15,460 bases of DNA from Desulfobacteraceae bacterium (GTDB lineage: Bacteria > Desulfobacterota > Desulfobacteria > Desulfobacterales > Desulfobacteraceae). Positions 7,228 to 15,176 of this stretch are shown in pieces. Where the stretch lies: NCBI GenBank assembly GCA_022712835.1, contig JAFLJU010000240.1:1-15460 (forward strand), given 5' to 3'. Positions within the stretch are counted from its first letter, which is position 1. The number at the start of each line of letters is the position of its first letter. The notes beneath the pieces are model-generated. The model was not told the DNA's origin, did not search any database, and saw only the letters and a program-made list of their open reading frames with translations. Position numbers and translations under genes: made by a program.

Positions 7228-7239
7228 GGTATTCATACC
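7228..7239. promoter_or_regulatory. Small palindrome upstream of efpL
   Basis: GGTAT-TC-ATACC lies 55 bp before the efpL start in the divergent region. It could be an operator, but it is short and may be chance. Confidence 0.2.
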
Positions 7240-7409
7240 ACTCGAGACGCAAATTTAAAAGTACCGACGGGAAAAAAGAAAATGATCCAAAATTTTAGTA
7301 TGGGTGTTATCTGGGGATTGAGCACAAAAAGTGGTTGACAAAAAGCAAAATCTCATCAATTATTTTTGGTTTTATAATTAATGCGATGAATCAAAAACAA
7401 AAGGATGGA

Positions 7410-9509
7410 ATGGTGCGCAACGACAATTCAGACCCGTATAGTGATGTAGAAAAGAGTGATGGTGTTACCCGGCGCTATTTCATAAAAGTGTTCACCGGAA
7501 CAGCCGTGTGTGTTTCTTTAACGCCATTGATGTTTGGTTGCAACGACGGTGACGACGTTATAACACAGATCTCAGGATACCCCATTGATTCCACGGTTGT
7601 TAAAACAACCCAAAGGATGATTTCATTTCCGTATATTAAGCCTTTGACAGCTTCCTCTGGGGAAATGCCTGACCCGGCTGACCCGGCGACAAGCCCTAAT
7701 GGTGGGACGGCTCTGACCTGGGCCGAGCTCAACCAGGTTGCAGAATATGACAAGCTGGGCTATGGGATATGGGAATATCTGGATCAGCCCCTGCCGATTA
7801 TTCCACGGATGGATATCATGCCCCCCTATTATGATGCCTCATCCATTGAAACAAATACAAAGCTGGTGAATTTTTGTGCCATGACCGATGTCCATCTCAC
7901 CGACAAGGAAGCGCCCAACCAACTTATTTTTCTTCAGCAATCGAATCCGGGTTTCTCCGGACAAAACACATCCATCTATTCGGGGGTCATGCCCTATACC
8001 CCTCATGTTTTTGATGCGGCCATTCAGACGGCCAACGCCCTTCATAAAGAAAATCCTTTTGATTTTTTCATCTCTCTGGGGGATGTGTGCAATACGAGCA
8101 GTTATAACGAACTGAGGTGGTACCTTGACATTATTGACGGAGAGGTCATTACCCCCAGCTCCGGTGCTCACATCGGTGCAGACACCGTTGACTATCAGAA
8201 GCCGTTCAAGGCAGCGGGGCTGGACAAATCGATCCCATTCTATCAGGCCCTGGGTAATCATGACCATTTCATGATCGGTTCCTTTCCTGTCTATGAATCC
8301 GGCCTTGAGGATACGTATATCAGCGATACGGTCTGGTCGGTGCCCAACGAATTGCTCACTCCGAATGTAGCAAATTTTCCGGCCCTGTTCGATAAAGAGA
8401 ATTTGACAAATTTAAATTTACCTCACTTTTATCAAGGCGTCATCGATGGTTCAAGCTCTGACGGCACCGTTATTAAATCAGGATCAACAGGGGGCTACTA
8501 TACCCCGCCAAAAGTTGCCGCTGATCTCGACCGCCGATCACTGCCCAGAGCAGAATTTATCCAGGAATTCTTCAATACAACGACCAGCCCGGTGGGTCAT
8601 GGGTTTAACCTGGTTTCATCCAATCCTAATTTTCATTTGGTGCCGGATGAGGATAAATACGGTTTTGCCTGTTACAGCTTTGAGCCCAAGTCCGCTGTGC
8701 CGCTCAAGGTGATCGTGCTGGATGATACCCAGCGGGAAGACGACGGTTCTGTCGATATCCACGGCCACGGATTTCTTGATGATACTCGCTGGGCCTGGCT
8801 GCAAGCCGAACTTGATGATGGTCAGGCAGCCAATCAGCTGATGATCATCGCCGCCCATATTCCCATTGCGGTTGCCAATATAGGCTCTGAACTGGAGTGG
8901 TGGATGGGTTCCGATGGCGATTCAACGGCCACAATGACCAACGCCGTAGATCTGACAGAACTTGTCAATAAACTTCAGAGTACCCCCAACCTGTTAATGT
9001 GGATCGCCGGGCATCGTCATGTCAATCACGTCAAGGCTTTTATATCACCCGATCCGGTCAATGAACCTGAAAAAGGTTTCTGGCAGGTTGAAACCTCATC
9101 TTTGCGTGATTTTCCACAGCAGTTCCGTACCTTCGAGATCTCCCTCAACAGCGATTACACGGTCTCAATTGAAGCGGTGAACGTTGATCCGGCTATTGCA
9201 GAGGAGACGCCTGCAGCCAAATCCAGAGAAAATGCGATTGCCACCCAACAGATAGTCCATACCGATTCTACCTTGAGTTCTGCCAACTATCAGACATTTG
9301 GTGGCAAGCCCATACCGCCCACGGACCCGACACGGCTCCAAATTGGGGAACAAGTCGCTGGGATTGATGGGGTTACCGATCCGTCCATCCAATATATAGA
9401 TCTGACCTCCCAGGGGATTCCGTACAATGCATCTTACAATGCCCGGCTGTTCAAGCAGTTGAGTCCGGCCATGAAGGCCCACATGCAGATGCTGTTTCCA
9501 GTGGTGTGA
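7410..9509 (+). CDS. Tat-exported metallophosphoesterase
   Basis: I start at ATG 7410 (699 residues), preceded by AAAAGGA; a longer TTG-initiated reading from 7335 lacks an SD and has a poor N-terminus. The start gives a twin-arginine signal (TRRYFIK, Arg21-Arg22), a hydrophobic stretch and Cys44, so it may be a Tat substrate or lipoprotein in the periplasm. The calcineurin-like metal ligands appear in order: D160-V-H162, G224-D225, G282-N-H-D285, H483 in AAHIP and G534-H535-R-H537. The overall layout resembles the TIGR03768-type family of about 500 residues or more. It would hydrolyse phosphate mono- or diesters with two bound metal ions; the substrate is unknown. No partner gene is adjacent in the same operon. 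Confidence 0.85.
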   Translation: MVRNDNSDPYSDVEKSDGVTRRYFIKVFTGTAVCVSLTPLMFGCNDGDDVITQISGYPIDSTVVKTTQRMISFPYIKPLTASSGEMPDPADPATSPNGGTALTWAELNQVAEYDKLGYGIWEYLDQPLPIIPRMDIMPPYYDASSIETNTKLVNFCAMTDVHLTDKEAPNQLIFLQQSNPGFSGQNTSIYSGVMPYTPHVFDAAIQTANALHKENPFDFFISLGDVCNTSSYNELRWYLDIIDGEVITPSSGAHIGADTVDYQKPFKAAGLDKSIPFYQALGNHDHFMIGSFPVYESGLEDTYISDTVWSVPNELLTPNVANFPALFDKENLTNLNLPHFYQGVIDGSSSDGTVIKSGSTGGYYTPPKVAADLDRRSLPRAEFIQEFFNTTTSPVGHGFNLVSSNPNFHLVPDEDKYGFACYSFEPKSAVPLKVIVLDDTQREDDGSVDIHGHGFLDDTRWAWLQAELDDGQAANQLMIIAAHIPIAVANIGSELEWWMGSDGDSTATMTNAVDLTELVNKLQSTPNLLMWIAGHRHVNHVKAFISPDPVNEPEKGFWQVETSSLRDFPQQFRTFEISLNSDYTVSIEAVNVDPAIAEETPAAKSRENAIATQQIVHTDSTLSSANYQTFGGKPIPPTDPTRLQIGEQVAGIDGVTDPSIQYIDLTSQGIPYNASYNARLFKQLSPAMKAHMQMLFPVV

Positions 9510-9817
9510 CAAGATACGACTTCTTGCGGTTGACAATGTGCTGTGCGAAGGAATAGATTCCGAGAATCTGCCGGTCGAAGCGCCTCAATTCTGACCGTCC
9601 TTATGGGATAGGGGGGGGCTGGAACCAGATCTCCGGGTGCCCCGGTGAGCTGAAGATTCCTATCTTTTGAACAGCCACACCGGTGATCCGGAGCTTTGGC
9701 AGCCGGAAGACGGTTATCCTGATTTTTTCTTGACTTTAGAGATCCTTTTATGGGAAACGATGTAAACATTGTTTATTAGAAGGATTTTACGTTTTCAATA
9801 ACGAAGGGGAGTCTTTT
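9510..9817. other. Intergenic stretch of 308 bp, no clear gene
   Basis: It separates the phosphoesterase stop from the chemoreceptor ATG. One plus frame (9511-9762) reads as peptide-like sequence interrupted by two TGA codons (at 9592 and 9643), ending in TAA. I could not identify it and it may be a gene remnant. A short palindrome TAAAC-ATT-GTTTA lies at 9763-9775, close to the chemoreceptor start. There is no tRNA, known riboswitch or convincing terminator hairpin. Confidence 0.5.
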
Positions 9818-11326
9818 ATGGGAAAAACAGTCGATCCGGCATTGGTTGTAAGGTACAAAAAAGAACAGGTGTTGGCACTGGCCAGCCGGTCTCTAACTTC
9901 AGTGGTGGCCCATTTTGCGCTGTTTATTTTTCTTGCAGTGATCACTCCCATGAAAACAGATCATCCCATGGTTCTTACGGTGTTTGGACTTCTTATATTT
10001 GTGATTTCCAGCATTCGAATCGGTTTGGCCAAAAAAGTCCCAAAGGAGTTTGACCGAGCCCCCCAGACCTGGGTGAGCTTCATTCTAGGACTTAATCTGG
10101 TGTCCGGCCTCCTGTGGGGAATATTGGGCCTGGTTATGGCCATCTACTATCCTCTTGAATGGCCTTTGTTTTTTTCCTTGGTGATGATCTGCGGGTTGGC
10201 TGCCGGTGCAACCAGTTCTTTGGGCCCTCATTTTGGGTTGTCCAGAAATTTTACACTGGCCATGATGGTGCCTCTATGTTTCTGGGGGTTCTTCAACGGG
10301 TCTTCCCTGGGGATTGGGTTGGGTATCCTGTGCGCCTTCTCCATGTTTATGTTCATTCGGATGGCCAAGGATAATTACCTCTGGTATTGGGAAAGTATGG
10401 CCAACACAGAAAAAATTCAGTCTACCACCGGAACCATGGAAGGGGTTTTTAAAGGGGTGCATGACAATGCAGCCCTCTTGAATCAGACTTCAACGAATTT
10501 GTCTGAATTTTCCGGTGACATGGCCCGGAATGCGGCAGAGATGACGGCTAAGTTATCCGGTGTGGCAGGGATTGCAGAAAAGGTGAATACCAATTCTACT
10601 TCCATGGTTTCCCTTATGGCCCAGGCCACTAATAATTTTTCCAATATTGCCTCGGCTACCGAGCAGATGACCGCTACTATTACCGAGATTGCCCAAAGCA
10701 CAGAGAAAACCTGTGAGATCACCACCCGGGCCGTTGAACAAAGTGAAGCAGCCACAGCTCAGATGGCCCTTTTGGGGGAATCTGCCACTGCCATTAATAA
10801 AATTACAGATGCCATCGGAGATATTTCTGAGCAGATTAATCTTTTGGCATTGAACGCCACCATAGAGGCGGCAAGGGCGGGGGAGGCAGGGAAAGGATTT
10901 GCGGTTGTGGCAACTGAAATCAAGGTGTTGGCGGTTCAGACCTCTGAATCTGCCAGTGAAATTAACCGCCAGGTAAGGGAGATCCAGGACGCCACCCAAC
11001 GTTCCACAAGAGAAATGGATGCCATCACCGGAATTGTTCAGGAAGCAAATACCCGGGTGGGAGGGATCTCAAGGGCTGTGGAAGAACAGTCTGCCGCCAC
11101 CAATGAGGTGGCCAAAAATATCAATGAAGCCTCTGCCGGATTTTATTCAGCCAACCAGATGATGGAAGAAAATGATGAGGGCCTTAAACAGGTGGCCCAC
11201 GATATCTGTGAATTGGAAGAAACGGCAACCGGGGTTGAAGCCGGAGCTGCCCAGGTGGATCATAATGCCGCGACCCTATTAACCCTGGCCGGGGAAATGG
11301 TAAAAATGGTGGATTCCCCGGGATAA
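9818..11326 (+). CDS. Methyl-accepting chemotaxis protein, six-TM sensor, no HAMP
   Basis: AAGGGGAG with a 7-nt spacer precedes the ATG. The N-terminus has about six membrane segments (roughly 25-45, 50-70, 84-110, 114-134, 144-160 and 163-182) with very short loops, so there is no periplasmic ligand domain; sensing is probably within the membrane. The chain then enters the cytoplasmic signalling coiled coil directly, without a recognisable HAMP domain. The hairpin tip at about 336-365 is [20 protein letters not shown], close to the consensus (NAT for NAA), followed by [15 protein letters not shown]. Ala-, Glu- and Gln-rich stretches provide possible methylation sites. It would control CheA/CheW activity. 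No CheR-tethering pentapeptide is seen at the C-terminus. Confidence 0.9.
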   Translation: MGKTVDPALVVRYKKEQVLALASRSLTSVVAHFALFIFLAVITPMKTDHPMVLTVFGLLIFVISSIRIGLAKKVPKEFDRAPQTWVSFILGLNLVSGLLWGILGLVMAIYYPLEWPLFFSLVMICGLAAGATSSLGPHFGLSRNFTLAMMVPLCFWGFFNGSSLGIGLGILCAFSMFMFIRMAKDNYLWYWESMANTEKIQSTTGTMEGVFKGVHDNAALLNQTSTNLSEFSGDMARNAAEMTAKLSGVAGIAEKVNTNSTSMVSLMAQATNNFSNIASATEQMTATITEIAQSTEKTCEITTRAVEQSEAATAQMALLGESATAINKITDAIGDISEQINLLALNATIEAARAGEAGKGFAVVATEIKVLAVQTSESASEINRQVREIQDATQRSTREMDAITGIVQEANTRVGGISRAVEEQSAATNEVAKNINEASAGFYSANQMMEENDEGLKQVAHDICELEETATGVEAGAAQVDHNAATLLTLAGEMVKMVDSPG

Positions 11327-11334
11327 ATTAAGGA

Positions 11335-11377
11335 CCGCAAATCTAACGGCTGCCGCCGCTCCATTTGAGTCTGGTTT
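11335..11377 (-). repeat. 43-bp repeat, copy A
   Basis: This 43-bp segment matches 12555-12597 in 40 of 43 positions, in direct orientation 1220 bp apart; the three differences (11337, 11354, 11357) are all G versus A on the plus strand. On the minus strand it encodes the tail KTRLKWSGGSR followed by TAG, and identity continues past the stop. The copy starts 8 bp after the chemoreceptor stop. Confidence 0.85.
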
Positions 11378-11513
11378 TTAATACCTTGAAATAGGATTGA
11401 TCCTCAAAGGAGATGGTTTTTTTTAGATGGTACATATTATTTATGGGGAGCTTCACCCTTTTAAAATCAAATATATTTTCAGTGATTTGTTGACAGGAGA
11501 CTGTATCCAGATC
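11343..11513 (-). pseudogene. 56-codon open stretch, probable gene remnant ending in TRLKWSGGSR
   Basis: Directly after, and in frame with, the TAA of the membrane-protein gene (11514-11516), 56 sense codons run to a TAG at 11343-11345. The product begins DLDTVSCQQITENIFDF, contains NNMYHLKKTISFEDQSYF and ends KTRLKWSGGSR. Codon choice is like that of real genes here. No start codon with a good SD exists: GTG at codon 20 and ATG at codon 27 are weak. It is either the C-terminal end of a lost gene, a coupled small gene, or an extension of the membrane protein reached by read-through. No domain was recognised. Confidence 0.45.
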
Positions 11514-12140
11514 TTATCCAAATGTTACGATTGATGCCACCAACAACGCCATCCAAAAACAGCATCCCAGAAACAGCCCCATAAAATTTAAACCCAGTTT
11601 TGTGCCGAAAAACAAGGGTGAAAAAATGATAGGAATCAGAAAAATTGCCAAGCCTTCTTTGATATCCTTTACAAAATGGTCATAAAAACCAAATCCCACG
11701 GATAATAACACAGGAAGACTACTGACACACATAGTGAGAAGAAAATGAATAACAGCTGAACGGGGGCTTAAATCGGGGTATTGACGATTATGAATAAATG
11801 CCTTAACAGCAGTTCTAATCGCAAAACCGGAACCAATAACATAGAAAATAAAAAGGATACCTAAAAAAACAGCAGCCAGGGCACCGATAATATCTGAAGA
11901 CAACAATAGATAAAAAGTTTTGAGATTTAAGCATCCGTAAATAAAAACCGCAATACCGGAAATTCCGGTGACAAGGTTAAACAATATGGAGCTTGGCAGC
12001 GTGATTGTTGTTTTGTGACCACAATGGGTGCAATCATATTTTTGCATCACCTCGCCCCAGATATGGGGCGGGATACGAATAGGTTTGTTTTGGCTTTGTG
12101 TCATCTGATCTTTGCATTTACTGCATTGCCGAATTCCCAT
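11514..12140 (-). CDS. Zinc-ribbon, multi-TM membrane protein of unknown function
   Basis: Starting at ATG 12140 gives 208 residues. A short N-terminal zinc-ribbon has CSKC (Cys6, Cys9) and CTHC (Cys37, Cys40). It is followed by about five membrane segments (roughly 51-71, 76-108, 128-152, 162-180 and 184-206). AAAAGGA lies 11 nt before the ATG. The frame stays open upstream to a TTG at 12299, but that extension is AT-rich, has no SD and would place a membrane-like segment ahead of the zinc ribbon, so I do not use it. The Cys4 module plus TM layout resembles uncharacterised zinc-ribbon membrane proteins of environmental bacteria; no function can be assigned. The 56 codons after its stop are described separately. 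Confidence 0.7.
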   Translation of the reverse strand: MGIRQCSKCKDQMTQSQNKPIRIPPHIWGEVMQKYDCTHCGHKTTITLPSSILFNLVTGISGIAVFIYGCLNLKTFYLLLSSDIIGALAAVFLGILFIFYVIGSGFAIRTAVKAFIHNRQYPDLSPRSAVIHFLLTMCVSSLPVLLSVGFGFYDHFVKDIKEGLAIFLIPIIFSPLFFGTKLGLNFMGLFLGCCFWMALLVASIVTFG

Positions 12141-12562
12141 ATGCGAGGCATTCCTTTTGACATGATATCTGTGCCCTATGTATAATAAGGCGGTTAAAAA
12201 TGAACTGCGGTTAAGTGAAATAAAGTACCGCAAAAAGGTGAGTATTGTAAAACAATATCTGCCAAAATATGTGGGAATAACTTTTTTAAGATGGATCAAA
12301 AATCGTAGTGGCTTGCCAGGCTATGTTCTTGCATTCAACCTCCGTTATTTAAAGTTTAAAAACACGAAGGTTTTATTATCAAGACCCTTGAATTATAAGA
12401 ATATACGTTTTGTGTTGATGGTGGACTGTCCATATCTTTTAGGGTGAAAAACCCCGTATAAAAAAGGGCCAGTTCTTTTTTGACGACAAGCAGGGAGGAT
12501 ACAAGGCATGGGCGGTTCCTGCTGTCCCGCGCAACTCAACCTAAATATTCATGGCCACAAAT
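12141..12562. other. Gene-poor region of about 420 bp
   Basis: The left two thirds are AT-rich and look non-coding. They hold a 12-codon minus-strand leader-like ORF (12296-12334). The right part (about 12467-12544) is abruptly GC-richer. One plus frame there (12443-12544) reads smoothly to a TAA, with DDKQGGYKAWAVPAVPRNST at its end, but has no start with an SD; it may be a gene remnant or a dispersed repeat. The plus-strand reading 12178-12447 overlaps the membrane gene's upstream region and has no support. Confidence 0.4.
12296..12334 (-). CDS. Possible 12-aa leader peptide (MQEHSLASHYDF)
   Basis: A GGAGGT Shine-Dalgarno with ideal spacing precedes an ATG at 12334; the frame ends at TGA after 12 codons. 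It lies about 155 nt upstream of the zinc-ribbon membrane gene on the same strand. It could be an upstream ORF or the start of a destroyed gene. The sequence has no run of one amino acid that would suggest attenuation. Confidence 0.25.
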   Translation of the reverse strand: MQEHSLASHYDF

Positions 12563-12597
12563 CTAACGGCTGCCACCACTCCATTTGAGTCTGGTTT
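12555..12597 (-). repeat. 43-bp repeat, copy B
   Basis: Second copy of the repeat at 11335-11377. On the minus strand it encodes ETRLKWSGGSR and TAG, the same frame as copy A, and closes the broken small gene whose start region is at 12884. Confidence 0.85.
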
Positions 12598-12884
12598 CCA
12601 CCCGGGTGGTGTCGGGAATAAGCAAAGGCCGGTTGGTCAGGGTAGAACCTTTTTGTCTTCAATGAACCGGGCGACACTCAAAAAGGTGCCACTTTTTCAA
12701 GCCGGGACAAAGCCTTTTTCCTGGAAAAATGCTTTCCCGTATAAGTTGTCTTCACATCAACAATGGTTGCAATGGCCTTGATTTTTGACTCTTTAGCCGC
12801 ACGGGCATAATAGGCAGGCGGTAAAATTGCATTGGCCGGTACTGCCGCAATGATCAAAAATAAGGATAGAAAATAGAGTTTAAT
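12563..12884 (-). pseudogene. Small exported protein gene with ATT start position and two frame breaks
   Basis: A perfect AGGAGG (12891-12896) ends 6 nt before ATT at 12884, where ATG is expected; no ATG, GTG or TTG is available in this frame. From there the frame encodes a clear signal peptide (KLYFLSLFLIIAAVPANA) and a mature part beginning ILPPAYYARAAKES, with KTTYTGKHFSRKKALSRLEK further on, then stops at TGA 12678-12680. Two -1 shifts, each at an A5 run (after RLEK and within FIEDKK), would restore one continuous product of about 107 residues. That product ends LTNRPLLIPDTTRVETRLK then WSGGSR with TAG at 12563. The stop of the ankyrin gene overlaps the SD, so the gene was or is translationally coupled. 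Decay, sequencing error in A-runs or unusual decoding are all possible. Confidence 0.6.
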
Positions 12885-12894
12885 CGTATACCTC

Positions 12895-13704
12895 CTATTC
12901 TGGCTTGGCGCCCACTGATTTTAAATAGGCCGACAGTTCAAAATGACCGAATTTTTCCGCGATGTCACAGGCCGTCTGATTGTCTGCATTTTTTACATTT
13001 ATCTCCGCCCCAAGGGATATAAGGTACCTGACTCCGTCTATATACCCGCTGTATGAATACCAGATCATTGGTGTATTGCCCCGGTTAAGGCTTTTGATAT
13101 TGATATCGGCTCCGGCCTCAACCAGAATCTTTATACTCTTAATTTCTTTATTAAAGATGGGGGTAAACCCATCGCCGTCAAAGGCATTGACCTTTGCCCC
13201 TTTTGCGATCAGTTCCCTGACAATGTCTTGATGCTGTGCAACATGCAGCGGTGTCTGGCCCGTGTCGTTTCTTGGATTTGGATAGGCCCCGCTTTCCAAC
13301 AATCGGCGGACCATTTCAATATCATCAGTGCTTACCGCCTTGAACAATTGTCTTGAATTTTGATCGATTGTTTTGAGCGTTGCTTTAAGTTTAAATTCTT
13401 TTTGGTTTATGGCTTTTATTTCGGGAAATACAAAAACAGCCATGAACAAGAGGATCAATGAGGCCAAAAGGCTTATGACAATCAGTATGGATCGCCACCA
13501 TCCATATTTGCCTGTCCGCATCCAATAGCCGGTGAAAACGCCGATAAGAGGAAATAGGAAAACGATAATCCCGGGTGACATGTCGGTTTCTATTTTGGCA
13601 TGCACGGCAAATATGCACATCACAATAAATAGAATAAGGTTTAAAACAAAATATACAAAGCCAAAAATATTGACAAATTTTGTTAGGCGGATGCGTTTAT
13701 TCAT
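12895..13704 (-). CDS. Membrane-anchored ankyrin-repeat protein
   Basis: 269 residues. Three N-terminal membrane segments (about 10-34, 43-60 and 70-94) are followed by a linker and about five ankyrin repeats (residues 117-269). Recognisable units include DDIEMVRRLLESGAYPN, GQTPLHVAQHQDIVRELIAKGAKVN, GFTPIFNKEIKSIKILVEAGADIN and YIDGVRYLISLGAEINVKN. The repeats form a protein-binding surface; their side of the membrane is not evident. AAGGAG overlaps the TPR gene's TAA stop but is 14 nt from the ATG, longer than usual. It lies between the TPR gene (18 nt upstream) and the small exported gene, so it is part of one apparent operon. Function unknown. Confidence 0.82.
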   Translation of the reverse strand: MNKRIRLTKFVNIFGFVYFVLNLILFIVMCIFAVHAKIETDMSPGIIVFLFPLIGVFTGYWMRTGKYGWWRSILIVISLLASLILLFMAVFVFPEIKAINQKEFKLKATLKTIDQNSRQLFKAVSTDDIEMVRRLLESGAYPNPRNDTGQTPLHVAQHQDIVRELIAKGAKVNAFDGDGFTPIFNKEIKSIKILVEAGADINIKSLNRGNTPMIWYSYSGYIDGVRYLISLGAEINVKNADNQTACDIAEKFGHFELSAYLKSVGAKPE

Positions 13705-13722
13705 GACACTGGGTTGAACTCC

Positions 13723-15156
13723 TTATTTGATTATCAATTCCATGCTTTTTTCTGCCACAAGTTGATTGTGCCTGATATATGCCTTGATAAGATAAACACC
13801 TGTGGCCGGAACCGGGTTCATATGATGGGTCCAGCTGGAGATTTTTGAATTTTTAGCATTTATGTTAAAGGGTTCAGATTTATAGAGCCTGTCATTGTTT
13901 CGGCTGATGGTAAAATCAAACCGGGTTGGGATCTCTGATTTGCCTCCCGGAATATAGGATTTAAAGTCTATCAGGATATCAAAGGGAGTGTTCACGGGTA
14001 CCGGGTTTGGCAGGATGCTTAATTCAATAATTTGCAGGCTGGGTTTTCTTTTTTCATTGGCAATGGCGGCAGGGGTCTTTCCGGTTTCTAAATAGAGTCT
14101 TGCAGTATCAAATTCACCCCGGTAGAATTTTTTGATGGGAGAAGATTTCGGCGTAATGTTGAAAATGGCAGCACCGGTCCCTAAAATATCAGGAGCCAGT
14201 TTTTGTGCTTTTTTATAATTTTTAAGGGCCTGTGTCTGATTCCCTTTTAAATGATGAACATATGCAAGGTGATAAAAAACTGTGCCATCAGGGGTTTTCC
14301 GCAATGCCCTTCCCATACTTTCAAGGGCCTTGTTATGGTCCCCATTCAGTGCGTATGCAAGTCCCAGATCCCTTAAAGCACCCGGATATTCAGGATTAAG
14401 TTCAACTGTTTTTTTCAGGTTTGCAATTGCCCTTGTATAATTGCCAAGATAAAGGTCACACTGCCCCAAAGGGCACCAGGCGTTTATCATTGTAGGATCA
14501 AGTTGAACAGCCTTTTGGTAATCATTGCGTGCCAAAGCAAATTTATGGGTTAAAAAATTGATATCACCTCTATCTTTAAAATGGATGGGATTGGGTACAG
14601 GAGACAGATGAATGGCCTGGTTAATATCGCTCATTGCTGCAGTGTATCTCCCAAGAGATTTATTGACCGCGGCCCTGAAAAAATACATGCGGGGATGGTG
14701 AAATTTAGTGTCCGGTTTATACCCCTGCAGTTTATCCAGTTCTCCCAATTGAACCGGCGTATTCTTATCCCTGATGGCCCTGTTTATATCATCCAGCGCC
14801 TCTTTATCCCTGCCGGATCTATGATACATTACAGCCCTCCAAAAATGGACATCCCCTTTATTTCTATTAAGGGAAATGGATTTTGAAAAACAGCCTAACG
14901 CCAAAGCCTCATTATTGTTTTTCAAATAGGCATACCCCTGAAGATAATACAAGGTATCATCATTGGGGTATCTGGCCTTTAGCCTTTCTGCCTGGGTGAT
15001 GACATCGGGATAATTCCGATTATATAACGATTGGTAGATGGGAGACAAGTGGTTGCCCTTTGCATTTGCCTCATAAATGCCGCTGATGCAAAGAATGAGT
15101 ATAAAACATAAAGAGAAAATGATCATCCTTGGCCAGAATTTATAAGTTATTCTCAT
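13723..15156 (-). CDS. Exported TPR-repeat protein with C-terminal beta-domain
   Basis: 477 residues. An N-terminal signal peptide or anchor (MIIFSLCFILILCISGIYEANA, with a cut likely after ANA at about 32) precedes tetratricopeptide repeats over about residues 38-325. Clear repeat units are DTLYYLQGYAYLKNNNEALALGCFSKSI, INAWCPLGQCDLYLGNYTRAIANLKKTVELNP and PGALRDLGLAYALNGDHNKALESMGRAL. The last 110 residues or so (from about 368, SLQIIELSILPNPVPVNTPF) look like a beta-sandwich. It would be a periplasmic or envelope scaffold. GGAG and AGGA lie just before the ATG. It starts 20 nt after the stop of the Cys-rich gene and ends 18 nt before the ankyrin gene. Confidence 0.85.
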   Translation of the reverse strand: MRITYKFWPRMIIFSLCFILILCISGIYEANAKGNHLSPIYQSLYNRNYPDVITQAERLKARYPNDDTLYYLQGYAYLKNNNEALALGCFSKSISLNRNKGDVHFWRAVMYHRSGRDKEALDDINRAIRDKNTPVQLGELDKLQGYKPDTKFHHPRMYFFRAAVNKSLGRYTAAMSDINQAIHLSPVPNPIHFKDRGDINFLTHKFALARNDYQKAVQLDPTMINAWCPLGQCDLYLGNYTRAIANLKKTVELNPEYPGALRDLGLAYALNGDHNKALESMGRALRKTPDGTVFYHLAYVHHLKGNQTQALKNYKKAQKLAPDILGTGAAIFNITPKSSPIKKFYRGEFDTARLYLETGKTPAAIANEKRKPSLQIIELSILPNPVPVNTPFDILIDFKSYIPGGKSEIPTRFDFTISRNNDRLYKSEPFNINAKNSKISSWTHHMNPVPATGVYLIKAYIRHNQLVAEKSMELIIK

Positions 15157-15176
15157 TCCTATTGTTCTCCATTTTT

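Noticed and set aside
7335..7378. TTGACA at 7335 and TATAAT at 7373 as a promoter for the phosphoesterase
   Set aside because: The hexamers are 32 bp apart, too far for one sigma70 promoter; each may be chance in AT-rich sequence.
9635..9720. Riboswitch-like GC-rich hairpins upstream of the chemoreceptor
   Set aside because: Only short self-complementary pieces (CCGG, ACCG/CGGT); no match to cobalamin, c-di-GMP or other consensus cores I know.
9434..9769. Minus-strand 111-codon frame overlapping the phosphoesterase end and the following gap
   Set aside because: No SD, overlaps a certain gene on the other strand, Pro/Arg-rich shadow-like composition.
12178..12447. Plus-strand 89-codon frame
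   Set aside because: AT-rich, no SD, antisense to the upstream region of the membrane gene; no recognisable features.
12551..12781. Plus-strand 76-codon frame beginning MATNLTAATTPFESG
   Set aside because: It is the antisense shadow of the broken exported-protein gene, whose signal peptide and SD are on the minus strand.
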